Source of the DNA: Rhizobium sp.
Lineage (GTDB): Bacteria > Pseudomonadota > Alphaproteobacteria > Rhizobiales > Rhizobiaceae
Assembly (NCBI GenBank): GCA_020621905.1
Contig: JAHRYZ010000016.1
Location: 1-33,562, forward strand
DNA length: 33,562 nt
Direction: 5' to 3'
Numbering within the stretch: the stretch's first letter is position 1; each line of letters opens with the position of its first letter. Below, piece after piece: positions 1 through 8,470 of this stretch. The notes beneath the pieces were generated by a model. It searched no databases. It was not told where the DNA came from and was given only the letters and a program-made list of their open reading frames with translations. A program made the translations under genes and the position numbers.

Positions 1-1
1 G

Positions 2-64
2 GCGACCACCTATCTCGGCATCGGACTTGAGAGCCTGCCGAACCTCCTCCCCAAGTTCGACTGA
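2..64 (+). CDS. 3' end of an upstream gene, possibly a DUF1467-family membrane protein
   Basis: Only the last 20 codons and a TGA stop lie in the window, and they end in LPNLLPKFD. In rhizobia the gene before proS is commonly a short DUF1467-family membrane protein with a similar tail (glycine-rich segment, then a short Leu/Pro/Asp end). The assignment rests on that context and the tail alone, so it is tentative. The gene reads toward proS, but almost 590 bases separate them and the gap contains opposing signals, so they are probably not one transcript. Confidence 0.4.
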   Translation, partial: ATTYLGIGLESLPNLLPKFD

Positions 65-211
65 CTGCTCTCGTCCAAGGGCATAGGCCCGCGCGAAGTC
101 ACGGGGCACGGTTGATTCGAATCCTGAAACAAAGGGCTTAAGTGACTGTCTTTTCACGCCGGAAGAGACCCGGCTCCCGTTGCCGCGCACGAACGAGGAT
201 CTCGCAAGGCC

Positions 212-241
212 AAAAAAAAACAAGGTCCGAAGACCTTGTTT
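212..241 (-). terminator. intrinsic terminator of the small RNA
   Basis: A perfect 10-bp stem (218-227 with 232-241) closes a 4-base loop. Read on the minus strand, it is followed by nine T residues (220-212). The plus strand has no comparable T tract, so the terminator works for minus-strand transcription. Confidence 0.85.
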
Positions 242-356
242 AAGTATCGCGTGATCCTTCACCATTTAAGGGGCTGCGAACGAGCGCGCCTAAGATCTGA
301 TCCTCCCAAGACTTGACCGCGAGTTGGCAAGAATTTGAACTCCCTGCCTCTTTTAT
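212..356 (-). ncRNA. small RNA candidate, alpha-r9-like
   Basis: On the minus strand a sigma70-like promoter (GTGACA, 17-base spacer, TAGCGT; 391 to 363) is followed after about 145 bases by a strong intrinsic terminator. The predicted transcript has a 5' hairpin with an 8-bp stem including two G-U pairs (arms 341-348 and 326-333, 7-base loop). It also has a weaker middle fold and a 10-bp terminator stem followed by nine U residues. The rhizobial alpha-r9 family (Smr9C of Sinorhizobium meliloti) is, as I recall it, a transcript of about 145-150 nt antiparallel to and next to proS. Position, strand, length and architecture agree. The family name comes from memory of the locus, not from an alignment. 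Confidence 0.62.
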
Positions 357-362
357 GGGCTC

Positions 363-391
363 ACGCTAGCCCAACTTGTGCGCTTTGTCAC
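363..391 (-). promoter_or_regulatory. sigma70-like promoter of the small RNA
   Basis: On the minus strand GTGACA (391-386) and TAGCGT (368-363) are separated by exactly 17 bases, placing the start near 356. A plus-strand TTGTCA at 385-390 overlaps the same -35 box and could serve proS, so the two transcripts may share or compete for this site. The plus-strand -10 is poor. Confidence 0.45.
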
Positions 392-430
392 CCCATTTTT
401 TGCATATTTGCTACAGTCGCCAAAAAAAAT

Positions 431-630
431 CCACAGGGTCGGATTTGTCGCAGGGGAAGTGACGCAGAGCCGCATTCGGGCGACTTCGGCGGCATTCGTC
501 AGCCATCTGCGATCGCCCTGTGGGTGACGGGCCGGCGCGGCGTTGGCGGGTTTTCTTCGCGGAGGGAAACCGCTATGAACGCTTCGAGAATTACCCTCGT
601 CATGGCTGATTCCGCTGGTTTCGCGGAATC
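431..630 (+). promoter_or_regulatory. structured proS leader
   Basis: Three pairings are visible in the plus-strand leader. CCACAGGG (431-438) can pair with CCCTGTGG (516-523). A stem joins 546-555 with 565-573 (one bulged base) and partly covers a GGAGGG ribosome-binding sequence at 561-566. A perfect 8-bp hairpin, GATTCCGC/GCGGAATC (608-615 and 623-630), ends 20 bases before the proS start. The GGAGGG lies 8 bases before an out-of-frame ATG at 575 that opens a 78-codon frame running into proS. Pairings are read directly from the sequence. A regulatory role is inference. Confidence 0.4.
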
Positions 631-650
631 CTCAACTGTTGGAACCTGTT

Positions 651-1973
651 ATGCGTCTTTCGCGCTATTTCCTGCCGATCCTCAAGGAAAACCCCAAGGA
701 AGCGGAGATCGTCTCCCACCGCCTGATGCTGCGCGCCGGGATGATCCGGCAGCAGAGCCAGGGCATCTATTCCTGGCTGCCGCTCGGCAAGCGCGTGCTC
801 GACAAGGTTAATGCCATCATCCGCGAGGAACAGAACCGCGCCGGCGCGATCGAACTGCTGATGCCGACGCTGCAATCGGCCGAACTCTGGCAGGAAAGCG
901 GCCGCTACGAGGACTACGGCAAGGAAATGCTGCGCATCAAGGACCGCCAGGAGCGGCCGATGCTCTACGGTCCGACCAATGAGGAAATGGTCACGGACAT
1001 TTTCCGCTCCTCGGTCAAGTCCTACAAGGACCTGCCGCTCAACCTCTATCATATCCAGCTGAAGTTCCGCGACGAGATCCGCCCGCGTTTCGGCACGATG
1101 CGCTCGCGCGAATTCCTGATGAAGGATGCCTATTCCTTCGACCTCACCCAGGACGACGCGATCCACTCCTACAACAAGATGTTCGCCGCCTATCTGCGGA
1201 CCTTCTCCCGCCTCGGCTTGCGGGCGATCCCGATGCGCGCCGATACCGGCCCGATCGGCGGCAATCACAGCCACGAATTCATCATTCTGGCTGACACCGG
1301 CGAATCCGAAGTCTTCAGCCACAAGAGCTTCGTCGACTTCGACATTCCGGCCGAAGATACCGATTTCGATGACGTCGCCGGTCTCCAGGCGATCTTCGAC
1401 AAATGGACCTCGGTCTATGCCGCGACCTCGGAAATGCATGACGAGGCCGCCTTCAACGCCATTCCCGAGAGCGATCGCCTCTCGGCCCGCGGCATCGAGG
1501 TCGGCCACATCTTCTACTTCGGCACGAAATATTCCGAGCCGATGGGCGCCAAGGTGCAGGGTCCGGACGGCAAGGAACACCTTGTCCACATGGGATCCTA
1601 CGGCATCGGGCCGACCCGCCTTGTTCCCGCCATCATCGAAGCCTCGCATGACGAGAACGGAATCATCTGGCCGGATTCGGTTGCGCCGTTCGACTGCATG
1701 GTCATCAACATGAAGTCGGGCGATGCGGCCTGCGACGCGGCCTGCGACAGGCTCTACGGCGCTCTGACCAAGGCTGGCAAGGACGTGCTCTATGACGACA
1801 CCGACGACCGTGCCGGAACCAAGTTCGCGACCGCCGACCTGATCGGCGTTCCCGTGCAGATCATTGCCGGCCCGCGCTCGGTCGCCAATGGCGAGATCGA
1901 GATCAAGGACCGCAAGACCGGTGCGCGCGAGACGATGACCATCGAGGCCGCCATCAACAAGCTGGTCGGATAA
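651..1973 (+). CDS. proS: prolyl-tRNA synthetase
   Basis: Charges tRNA-Pro with proline in the cytoplasm. The 440-residue product starts [17 protein letters not shown] and has the class II aminoacyl-tRNA synthetase core: the motif 2 region with [10 protein letters not shown], the TGPIGG segment, motif 3 near [11 protein letters not shown], and a C-terminal anticodon-binding domain from about residue 345. It lacks the roughly 180-residue editing insertion of the E. coli type, which is normal for Alphaproteobacteria. ATG 651 matches the family N-terminus. An in-frame TTG at 639 would add four residues and is less likely. The Shine-Dalgarno is weak (GGAA at 641), while a stronger one upstream serves a different frame. 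lolC begins 18 bases after the stop, suggesting one transcript. Confidence 0.97.
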   Translation: MRLSRYFLPILKENPKEAEIVSHRLMLRAGMIRQQSQGIYSWLPLGKRVLDKVNAIIREEQNRAGAIELLMPTLQSAELWQESGRYEDYGKEMLRIKDRQERPMLYGPTNEEMVTDIFRSSVKSYKDLPLNLYHIQLKFRDEIRPRFGTMRSREFLMKDAYSFDLTQDDAIHSYNKMFAAYLRTFSRLGLRAIPMRADTGPIGGNHSHEFIILADTGESEVFSHKSFVDFDIPAEDTDFDDVAGLQAIFDKWTSVYAATSEMHDEAAFNAIPESDRLSARGIEVGHIFYFGTKYSEPMGAKVQGPDGKEHLVHMGSYGIGPTRLVPAIIEASHDENGIIWPDSVAPFDCMVINMKSGDAACDAACDRLYGALTKAGKDVLYDDTDDRAGTKFATADLIGVPVQIIAGPRSVANGEIEIKDRKTGARETMTIEAAINKLVG

Positions 1974-1991
1974 CCCGGCCCAGGAGACGAC

Positions 1992-3299
1992 ATGACGAGT
2001 GCATCCTCCGCCAATGAGACGGCCGGAGCCGGAAGCGGCGGCGCCGCCCGGCCTTTCTCCGCCTTCGAGCGCATGGTCGCGTGGCGCTATCTGCGCGCCC
2101 GGCGGAAGGAAGCCTTCATCTCGGTGATCGCCGGCTTCTCCTTCTTCGGCATCATGCTGGGGGTGGCGACGCTGATCATCGTCATGGCGGTGATGAACGG
2201 TTTCCGTACCGAACTCATATCCCGCATCCTCGGCATCAACGGCCACATGATCGTCCAGACGGCCGCCGGGCCGCTGGACAACTACGCGGAGCTGGCGACC
2301 AAGTTCGCAGCCGTGCCGGGCGTCACCATGGCGCTGCCGCTCGTCGAGGGCCAGACGCTGGCCTCCGGCCGCGCCGGGGCCGGAACCGGCGCGCTGGTGC
2401 GCGGCATCCGCTCCGAGGACATGACGAGGCTCACCACCGTCTCCGGCAATATCCGCGCCGGCGATCTGGTGGGCTTTGCCGCCGGGCAGGGGGTGCTGGT
2501 CGGTTCGCGCATGGCCGCCGATCTCGGCATCACGGCCGGCGATACGATCACGCTGGTCTCGCCCGAAGGCGACATCACCCCGCTCGGGGTCAATCCGCGC
2601 GTCAAGGCCTATCCGGTTTCGGGCGTCTTCGAGATCGGCATGTCGGAATATGACGCGTCGATCATCTACATGCCGCTCGAGGAATCGCAGCTCTACTTCA
2701 ACGCCGAAGGCCTGGTGCAGTCGATCGAACTGTTCGTAACCGATCCGGACGCGGTCGACGAGATGCGGCCCAAGATCGAGCAAGCCGCCGGGCGGGAAAT
2801 CCTGATCACCGACTGGCGTCAGCGCAACCAGACCTTCTTCTCCGCCCTGCAGGTGGAGCGCAACGTGATGTTCATGATCCTCACCCTGATCGTGCTGGTG
2901 GCGGCGCTTAACATCATTTCCGGCCTGATCATGCTGGTGAAGGACAAGTCGAGCGACATCGCCATCCTGCGCACCATGGGCGCCAGCGCCAACGCCATCA
3001 TGCGGATCTTCTTCATGACCGGCGCGGCGATCGGCACGGCCGGGACGTTCGCGGGCGTGCTGCTCGGCGTGGTCGTCTGTCTCAACATCGAGTCGATCCG
3101 CGGCTTCTTCTCCTGGGTTTCGGGCACGGTGCTGTTCGATCCCGAACTCTACTTCCTCAGCAAGCTGCCCGCTGACATGAACGTCGGCGAGACGGTGTCC
3201 GTCGTCGTCATGGCGCTCAGCCTCTCCTTCCTGGCGACGATCTTCCCGGCCTGGCGCGCCTCGCGCCTCGATCCGGTCCAGGCCCTGCGCTACGAATAA
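1992..3299 (+). CDS. lolC: lipoprotein-releasing ABC transporter permease, LolC/LolE family
   Basis: Inner-membrane subunit of the LolCDE machine, which extracts outer-membrane lipoproteins and hands them to LolA. The 435-residue protein has a cytoplasmic N-terminus and a first membrane segment around residues 45-75. A large periplasmic MacB-like domain spans about 75-290, and three C-terminal membrane segments follow (about 290-315, 345-370, 400-425), the standard FtsX-like layout. It ends with the family signature [23 protein letters not shown] lies 6 bases before ATG 1992. Gammaproteobacteria use two different permeases, but many Alphaproteobacteria encode a single one that presumably acts as a homodimer. 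Only one occurs here, followed by lolD after 13 bases. Confidence 0.93.
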   Translation: MTSASSANETAGAGSGGAARPFSAFERMVAWRYLRARRKEAFISVIAGFSFFGIMLGVATLIIVMAVMNGFRTELISRILGINGHMIVQTAAGPLDNYAELATKFAAVPGVTMALPLVEGQTLASGRAGAGTGALVRGIRSEDMTRLTTVSGNIRAGDLVGFAAGQGVLVGSRMAADLGITAGDTITLVSPEGDITPLGVNPRVKAYPVSGVFEIGMSEYDASIIYMPLEESQLYFNAEGLVQSIELFVTDPDAVDEMRPKIEQAAGREILITDWRQRNQTFFSALQVERNVMFMILTLIVLVAALNIISGLIMLVKDKSSDIAILRTMGASANAIMRIFFMTGAAIGTAGTFAGVLLGVVVCLNIESIRGFFSWVSGTVLFDPELYFLSKLPADMNVGETVSVVVMALSLSFLATIFPAWRASRLDPVQALRYE

Positions 3300-3312
3300 G
3301 GATACTGGTCCC

Positions 3313-4002
3313 ATGGCCACCGACACCGTTCTTTCGCTTTCCGGCATCGACCGCCACTACGGGCAGGGCGAAATGATCCTCAGCATCCTCAAGGGTGCCA
3401 ATTTCAGCCTGAGGAGCGGCGAGACCGTCGCCCTCGTCGCCCCTTCGGGCACCGGCAAGTCGACGCTCCTGCATATTGCAGGCCTGCTCGAGCATCCGGA
3501 TGCAGGTGAAGTGACGCTGGGCGGCGTCCCCTGCCAGGACCTGTCGGACGAGCGCCGCACCACCATGCGCCGCCATTCCGTGGGCTTCGTCTACCAGTTC
3601 CATCACCTGCTGCCGGAATTCTCAGCGCTGGAAAACATCATGATGCCGCAGCTGATCGCCGGTCTTTCGCGCGAGGAAGCCCGCGAGCGCGCGTCGCAGC
3701 TGCTCGACTACATGCGCGTTGGCCATCGCGGCGAACACCGCCCGGCGGAGCTCTCCGGCGGGGAACAGCAGCGCGTCGCCATCGCCCGCGCGGTCGCCAA
3801 TGCGCCGCTGGTGCTCCTGGCCGACGAACCGACCGGCAATCTCGACCCGGAGACCGCGTCCTACGTCTTTTCCGCGCTGGAGGCGCTGGTCCGGCAGTCG
3901 GGCCTTGCGGCCCTCATCGCCACACACAATCACGAGCTCGCCCGCCGGATGGACCGCTGCGTGACGCTGATCGACGGACAGGTGGTCGATTTCGTCGCAT
4001 AG
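3313..4002 (+). CDS. lolD: lipoprotein-releasing ABC transporter ATPase LolD
   Basis: ATP-hydrolysing subunit that powers lipoprotein release with the preceding permease. In 229 residues all ABC ATPase motifs are present: Walker [10 protein letters not shown] (43-51), Q-loop Q95, signature LSGGEQQRV (147-155), Walker B ending LLADEP with catalytic E172, and an H-loop in IATHNHE near residue 203. Walker A begins with Ala instead of the usual Gly, which is tolerated in this family. AAGGA sits about 9 bases before ATG 3313, just after the lolC stop, so translation is likely linked. No terminator is visible in the 21 bases before the convergent gene. Confidence 0.95.
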   Translation: MATDTVLSLSGIDRHYGQGEMILSILKGANFSLRSGETVALVAPSGTGKSTLLHIAGLLEHPDAGEVTLGGVPCQDLSDERRTTMRRHSVGFVYQFHHLLPEFSALENIMMPQLIAGLSREEARERASQLLDYMRVGHRGEHRPAELSGGEQQRVAIARAVANAPLVLLADEPTGNLDPETASYVFSALEALVRQSGLAALIATHNHELARRMDRCVTLIDGQVVDFVA

Positions 4003-4023
4003 TCGATGAGGGGGCGGGATCGT

Positions 4024-4609
4024 CTAGGAGTGCCCGCAAGCCGTGCTGCCGATCTCGTCGGTCCAATCCTCGATCGACACGGTCCTCGGTGCCACGCTTC
4101 GGGCGGTTTCGTCCCGCGTCAGCTTGCCGGTCACGACATTGTAGTCGCAGGAACCGCTGTCATTATCGATCGTGTCATAGTCGCTATAGGTGTAGCCGGC
4201 GACGATGAACCGGCCCCCGCGATAGGCAAGCGTCAGGGTCTTTTCCCAGCGATCTCGGCCGATGCTGGAGTTGTGCGACATCACGGCGATGGAGCCGTTG
4301 GCAAGCGCCGTGATCGCCGGGTCCCGGCCATATAAGCCATCCAGTCTGGTATTGCCCCAGACCTTGTCCGGTGCTGCTGTCACCAGCCTCAGCAGGCCGC
4401 GATCGCTCTCCGTGACATAGAGATAAATGCCGACGACCTCGTCATCGCTGCCGGGGGCAACGAGCAGGGCCAGATCCGTCGCTCCGTCCTTGTTCCAGTC
4501 GCCCGACGCTCCGGCGACAATCCGCTCGGCCGGAAACGGCTGGGCAGGAACACCCGTGGCCGGCAGCAGCCCCACCGAAACCAAGAAAGAACCGTTTGAT
4601 CACGCCCAT
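4024..4609 (-). pseudogene. secreted FG-GAP/VCBS-like protein, frame broken inside the signal peptide
   Basis: The open frame covers 4584-4024 and would need a TTG start. Its first residues, LVSVGLLPATGVPAQ, are the second half of a typical signal peptide. The missing first half, MGVIKRFF, lies just upstream from ATG 4609, after a GGGG-type ribosome-binding sequence, but in another frame. Removing one base of the T run near 4586-4590 (or restoring two) joins them into a protein of about 194 residues with a signal peptide cleaved after VPA. The mature part contains GDWNKDGATDLALL, an FG-GAP/VCBS-like calcium-binding repeat, plus two cysteines near the C-terminus. Function unknown; probably periplasmic. 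The break may be a sequencing error. Confidence 0.6.
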
Positions 4610-4683
4610 CCCCTAAAGCGCCATCAGCGCAGTCTGTCGGACTTCCGGCACGAAGTCACGCGAGAGAGCGACTTATAATGGTA

Positions 4684-4712
4684 TTGACACGTGAACAAAG
4701 AAGGAACATAAA
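4684..4712 (+). promoter_or_regulatory. strong sigma70 promoter for the 28-residue peptide
   Basis: Perfect TTGACA at 4684-4689, 17-base spacer, CATAAA at 4707-4712. The predicted start is near 4719, giving a leader of about 20 bases with a strong Shine-Dalgarno. This is one of the best promoter matches in the window. Confidence 0.6.
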
Positions 4713-4739
4713 AGAAACATAACGAGTAAGGAGAGAGCC

Positions 4740-4826
4740 ATGACCGAAATTCTTCGTGACGTCGCCGCATTCGCCTCGATTTCCATGTTTGTCGCCAGCG
4801 TTTCGGTGATCATGTTGGCGCTCTGA
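4740..4826 (+). CDS. 28-residue small membrane protein
   Basis: The sequence starts MTEILRDVAAFASISMFVAS and then runs to the C-terminus as a hydrophobic helix ending MLAL. It is one amphipathic start (residues 1-8) plus one membrane segment (9-28) with no soluble domain. AAGGAGAG lies about 6 bases before the ATG and a consensus promoter is 30 bases further up. That is strong support for translation of so short an ORF. It stands alone between an opposing secreted-protein gene and dnaE. I recognise no named family, although short peptides of this shape are found in rhizobia. Possible roles are modulation of a membrane protein complex or stress adaptation; this is inference only. Confidence 0.6.
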   Translation: MTEILRDVAAFASISMFVASVSVIMLAL

Positions 4827-4955
4827 TCCTCCGCCTTCCGCCCGCTTGCCCTAAAGCTGTAGAGAGCGCCCTTTCAGGGCAAACTGTTCTGGACTTCCCC
4901 TGCCGCTCGGCCGAAAATCACGGCTGATTCAGATGCGGTACGAGGATTGGTCTCT

Positions 4956-7900
4956 ATGGGCGATATGGCAGCAGGCGCGAGCGGTTCGGAACCGGTCGGC
5001 ACAGATCCCGGTTTCGTCCATCTGCGGCTGCATTCGGCCTTCTCCCTGCTGGAGGGTGCGCTGCCGCTGAAGAAGATTCTCAGCAAGGCCGTCGCCGACA
5101 ATCAGCCGGCGATCGCCATCACCGACACCAACAATCTGTTCGTCGCCCTCGAATTTTCGCAGAAGGCGATCGGTGACGGCCTGCAGCCGATCATCGGCTG
5201 CCAGCTGTCGATCGACATGGAAGATGCCGGCGGCGAGAAGCGCAGCGGCCAGTCGTCGGTCAGCGCCTATCCGGCGATCGTCCTTCTGGCCGCCGATGCC
5301 GGCGGCTATGAGCATCTGGTCGATCTGGTCAGCCGGGCCTATCTCGGCGGCGATTCCTCGCAGGCCGTGCACATATGCATGTCTTGGCTGGAAGAGCTGG
5401 GCACCGACGGCCTGATCGTGCTCACGGGTGCGGCCAAGGGTCCGGTCGACCTGGCTGTCAAGGAGGGGCACCGTGCCCAGGCCGAGGCGCGGCTTCTGGA
5501 ACTCAAGCGTCTGTTCGGCGACCGTCTCTATATCGAATTGCAGCGCCATGGCGAATTCGACCGTGGCCACGAGCGCCGCATGGTGGCGCTGGCCTATGAG
5601 CACGATATTCCTCTGGTTGCCACCAACGAGGCCTTTTTTCCGTCGCGCGACGACTATGAGGCCCATGACGCGCTGATGGCGGTCGCCCACAATGCGATCG
5701 TCTCCGACGACAATCGTTTTCGCCTGACGCCGGATCACTATCTCAAGAGCCGGAAGGAGATGCGGGCGCTGTTTGCCGATCTGCCGGAGGCGCTGGACAA
5801 TACGGTCGAGATCGCCCGGCGGTGCGCCTTCGTGCTCGACACGCGCAAGCCGATCCTGCCGCGCTTCACCGGCGGCAGCGACGATCCGCTGGAGGCCGAG
5901 CGCGCCGAGGCGCTCGAACTGCGCCGCCAGGCGGAGGAGGGGCTGGACGGACGTCTCGCGGCGCTTGGCATGGCCCCGGGCTATGTCGAGAAGGATTACC
6001 GCGAACGGCTGGAGTTCGAACTCGGCGTCATCGAGCGTATGAAGTTTCCGGGCTACTTCCTGATCGTTTCCGACTTCATCAAATGGGCCAAGCAGCATGA
6101 CATTCCCGTCGGTCCGGGCCGCGGCTCGGGCGCGGGCTCGCTGGTCGCCTATGCGCTGACCATCACCGACGTCGATCCGCTGCGCTTCTCGCTGCTGTTC
6201 GAACGCTTCCTCAATCCGGAACGCGTGTCGATGCCCGACTTCGACATCGACTTCTGCCAGGACCGCCGCGAAGAGGTGATCCGCTACGTGCAGCGCAAAT
6301 ACGGCCGCGAGCAGGTGGCGCAGATCATCACCTTCGGTTCACTGCAGGCGCGTGCGGCGCTGCGCGACGTCGGCCGCGTGCTGGAAATGCCCTATGGCCA
6401 GGTCGACAAGATCTGCAAGCTGGTGCCGAACAACCCGGCCAACCCAACGCCGCTGTCGAAGGCGATCGAGGAGGAGCCGAAGCTGCAGGAGGCGGCCGAC
6501 GAGGAGCCGGTCGTCGCGCGCCTGCTCGACATCGCCCAGAAGATCGAGGGCCTCTACCGTCACGCCTCGACTCATGCCGCCGGCATCGTCATCGGCGACC
6601 GCCCGCTGTCGAAGCTGGTGCCGATGTATCGCGATCCGCGTTCCGACATGCCGGTCACCCAGTTCAACATGAAATGGGTCGAGCAGGCTGGCCTCGTCAA
6701 ATTCGACTTTCTCGGCCTGAAGACGCTGACCGTCCTCAAGACGGCCGTCGACTTCGTGGTGGAGCAGCGCGGCATCAAGGTCGATCTCGCCGCCATCCCG
6801 CTCGACGACAAGCTGACCTACGAAATGTTGTCGCGCGGCGAGACGGTCGGCGTGTTCCAGGTGGAAAGTGCCGGCATGCGCAAGGCGCTGATCGGCATGC
6901 GTCCCGACTGCATCGAGGACATCATTGCGCTGGTGGCGCTCTATCGTCCGGGCCCGATGGAGAACATCCCGGTCTACAATGCCCGCAAGCATGGCGAGGA
7001 GGAGATCGCCTCCATTCATCCGCAGATCGACTACCTGCTGAAGGAGACCCAAGGGGTTATCGTCTATCAGGAACAGGTCATGCAGATCGCCCAGGTCCTG
7101 TCGGGCTATTCGCTCGGCGAAGCCGACCTTCTGCGCCGCGCCATGGGCAAGAAGATCAAGGCGGAGATGGACCAGCAGAGCGCCCGCTTCGTCGACGGCG
7201 CAATGAAGAACGGCGTGTCCAAGCCGCAGGCGGAAAACATCTTCGAGCTGCTGGCCAAGTTCGCCAACTACGGCTTCAACAAGTCGCACGCCGCCGCCTA
7301 CGCCATCGTCTCCTACCAGACCGCCTATATGAAGGCGCATTATCCGACCGAGTTCCTCGCCGCGTCGATGACGCTCGACATGGCGAACACGGAAAAGCTC
7401 AACGATTTCCGCCAGGATGCCGGCCGTCTCGGCATCGAGATCGTGCCGCCTTCGGTGCAGACCTCGTTCCGCCATTTCCAGACCGGGCCGAACCGCATCT
7501 ACTATGCGCTGGCGGCGCTCAAGGGCGTCGGCGATTCCGCCGTCCAGCACATTGTCGAGGTCAGGGGCGACAAGCCCTTTGCCAATATCGAGGATTTCTG
7601 CCTGCGCATCGATCCGAAGCAGGTGAACCGCCGCGTGTTCGAAAGCCTGATCTGCGCCGGCGCCTTCGATTGCTTCGGCCACGACCGCGCCGAACTCGTG
7701 GGCGGCCTCGACCGCATTCTCGGTTATGCCCAGCGCGCCCAGGAAAATGCGGTGAGCGGTCAGTCGGACATGTTCGGTTCCGGCGGCGCGACCGGACCGG
7801 AGCGCATCTCATTTCCCGGCTACACCGCCTGGCTGCCGTCGGAGAAGCTGATGCGCGAGTTCCAGGTGCTCGGCTTCTATCTCACCGCCCATCCGCTCGA

Positions 7901-8456
7901 TTCCTATCGCTCGCTGCTCGACAAGATGCGGGTGCAGAGTTTTGCCGATTTCTCCCAGTCGGTCCGCCAGGGCGCGACGGCGGGCCGGCTCGCCGGCACG
8001 GTGATCGCCCGCCAGGAGCGCAAGACCCGCACCGGCAACAAGATGGGCATCGTCACCTTTTCCGACGCCTCTGGTCAGTATGAAGCCGTGCTGTTTTCCG
8101 AGGGGCTGAACCAGTACCGCGACCTGCTCGAATCCGGCAAGTCGCTCGTCATCACGGTGGCCGCCGAAGAGCGGCCGGAAGGTATCGGCCTGCGGATCCA
8201 GACGGCCCAGTCGCTGGAGGAGAAGTCGGTGCAGATGCAGAAGGCGCTGCGCGTCTATGTGCGCGATTCCGGTCCGTTGAAGGCAGTCGCTGCGCATCTC
8301 AACACGCGCGGCGATGCGCTCGTCTCCTTCATCGTCATTAAGGACGACGGCCAGCGCGAGATCGAGGTCGAACTCACCGACAAGTTCCGCATCTCGCCCG
8401 AGATCGCCGCGGCGCTGCGCACGGCGCCGGGCGTCGTCGATGTCGAACTCGTCTGA
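4956..8456 (+). CDS. dnaE: DNA polymerase III subunit alpha
   Basis: Catalytic subunit of the replicative polymerase. The 1166-residue protein contains an N-terminal PHP domain (about 24-300, beginning HLRLHSAFSLLEGA) and the C-family polymerase core. The core has GPGRGSGAGSLVAYAL and the metal-binding PDFDIDFC at 427-434, in which D430 and D432 correspond to the catalytic pair of E. coli DnaE. Further along are the helix-hairpin-helix region (about 830-900), an OB-fold (about 1010-1090) and a C-terminal tau-binding tail. ATG 4956 is preceded by CGAGGA at 9 bases. A TTG three codons upstream is possible but unlikely. The frame is intact over 3.5 kb. The convergent L,D-transpeptidase gene ends 14 bases beyond the stop. 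Confidence 0.98.
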   Translation: MGDMAAGASGSEPVGTDPGFVHLRLHSAFSLLEGALPLKKILSKAVADNQPAIAITDTNNLFVALEFSQKAIGDGLQPIIGCQLSIDMEDAGGEKRSGQSSVSAYPAIVLLAADAGGYEHLVDLVSRAYLGGDSSQAVHICMSWLEELGTDGLIVLTGAAKGPVDLAVKEGHRAQAEARLLELKRLFGDRLYIELQRHGEFDRGHERRMVALAYEHDIPLVATNEAFFPSRDDYEAHDALMAVAHNAIVSDDNRFRLTPDHYLKSRKEMRALFADLPEALDNTVEIARRCAFVLDTRKPILPRFTGGSDDPLEAERAEALELRRQAEEGLDGRLAALGMAPGYVEKDYRERLEFELGVIERMKFPGYFLIVSDFIKWAKQHDIPVGPGRGSGAGSLVAYALTITDVDPLRFSLLFERFLNPERVSMPDFDIDFCQDRREEVIRYVQRKYGREQVAQIITFGSLQARAALRDVGRVLEMPYGQVDKICKLVPNNPANPTPLSKAIEEEPKLQEAADEEPVVARLLDIAQKIEGLYRHASTHAAGIVIGDRPLSKLVPMYRDPRSDMPVTQFNMKWVEQAGLVKFDFLGLKTLTVLKTAVDFVVEQRGIKVDLAAIPLDDKLTYEMLSRGETVGVFQVESAGMRKALIGMRPDCIEDIIALVALYRPGPMENIPVYNARKHGEEEIASIHPQIDYLLKETQGVIVYQEQVMQIAQVLSGYSLGEADLLRRAMGKKIKAEMDQQSARFVDGAMKNGVSKPQAENIFELLAKFANYGFNKSHAAAYAIVSYQTAYMKAHYPTEFLAASMTLDMANTEKLNDFRQDAGRLGIEIVPPSVQTSFRHFQTGPNRIYYALAALKGVGDSAVQHIVEVRGDKPFANIEDFCLRIDPKQVNRRVFESLICAGAFDCFGHDRAELVGGLDRILGYAQRAQENAVSGQSDMFGSGGATGPERISFPGYTAWLPSEKLMREFQVLGFYLTAHPLDSYRSLLDKMRVQSFADFSQSVRQGATAGRLAGTVIARQERKTRTGNKMGIVTFSDASGQYEAVLFSEGLNQYRDLLESGKSLVITVAAEERPEGIGLRIQTAQSLEEKSVQMQKALRVYVRDSGPLKAVAAHLNTRGDALVSFIVIKDDGQREIEVELTDKFRISPEIAAALRTAPGVVDVELV

Positions 8457-8470
8457 GCCCGAGGCCCTGA

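Noticed and set aside
105-130. GGTTGATTCGAATCC resembles a tRNA T-arm
   Set aside because: The flanking bases do not form a 5-bp T stem, and no anticodon arm or acceptor stem is present nearby.
600-3347. 915-codon open frame on the minus strand across proS and lolC
   Set aside because: Antisense shadow of two clear genes; composition is His/Asp/Arg/Gly-rich, as is typical for antisense frames in high-GC DNA.
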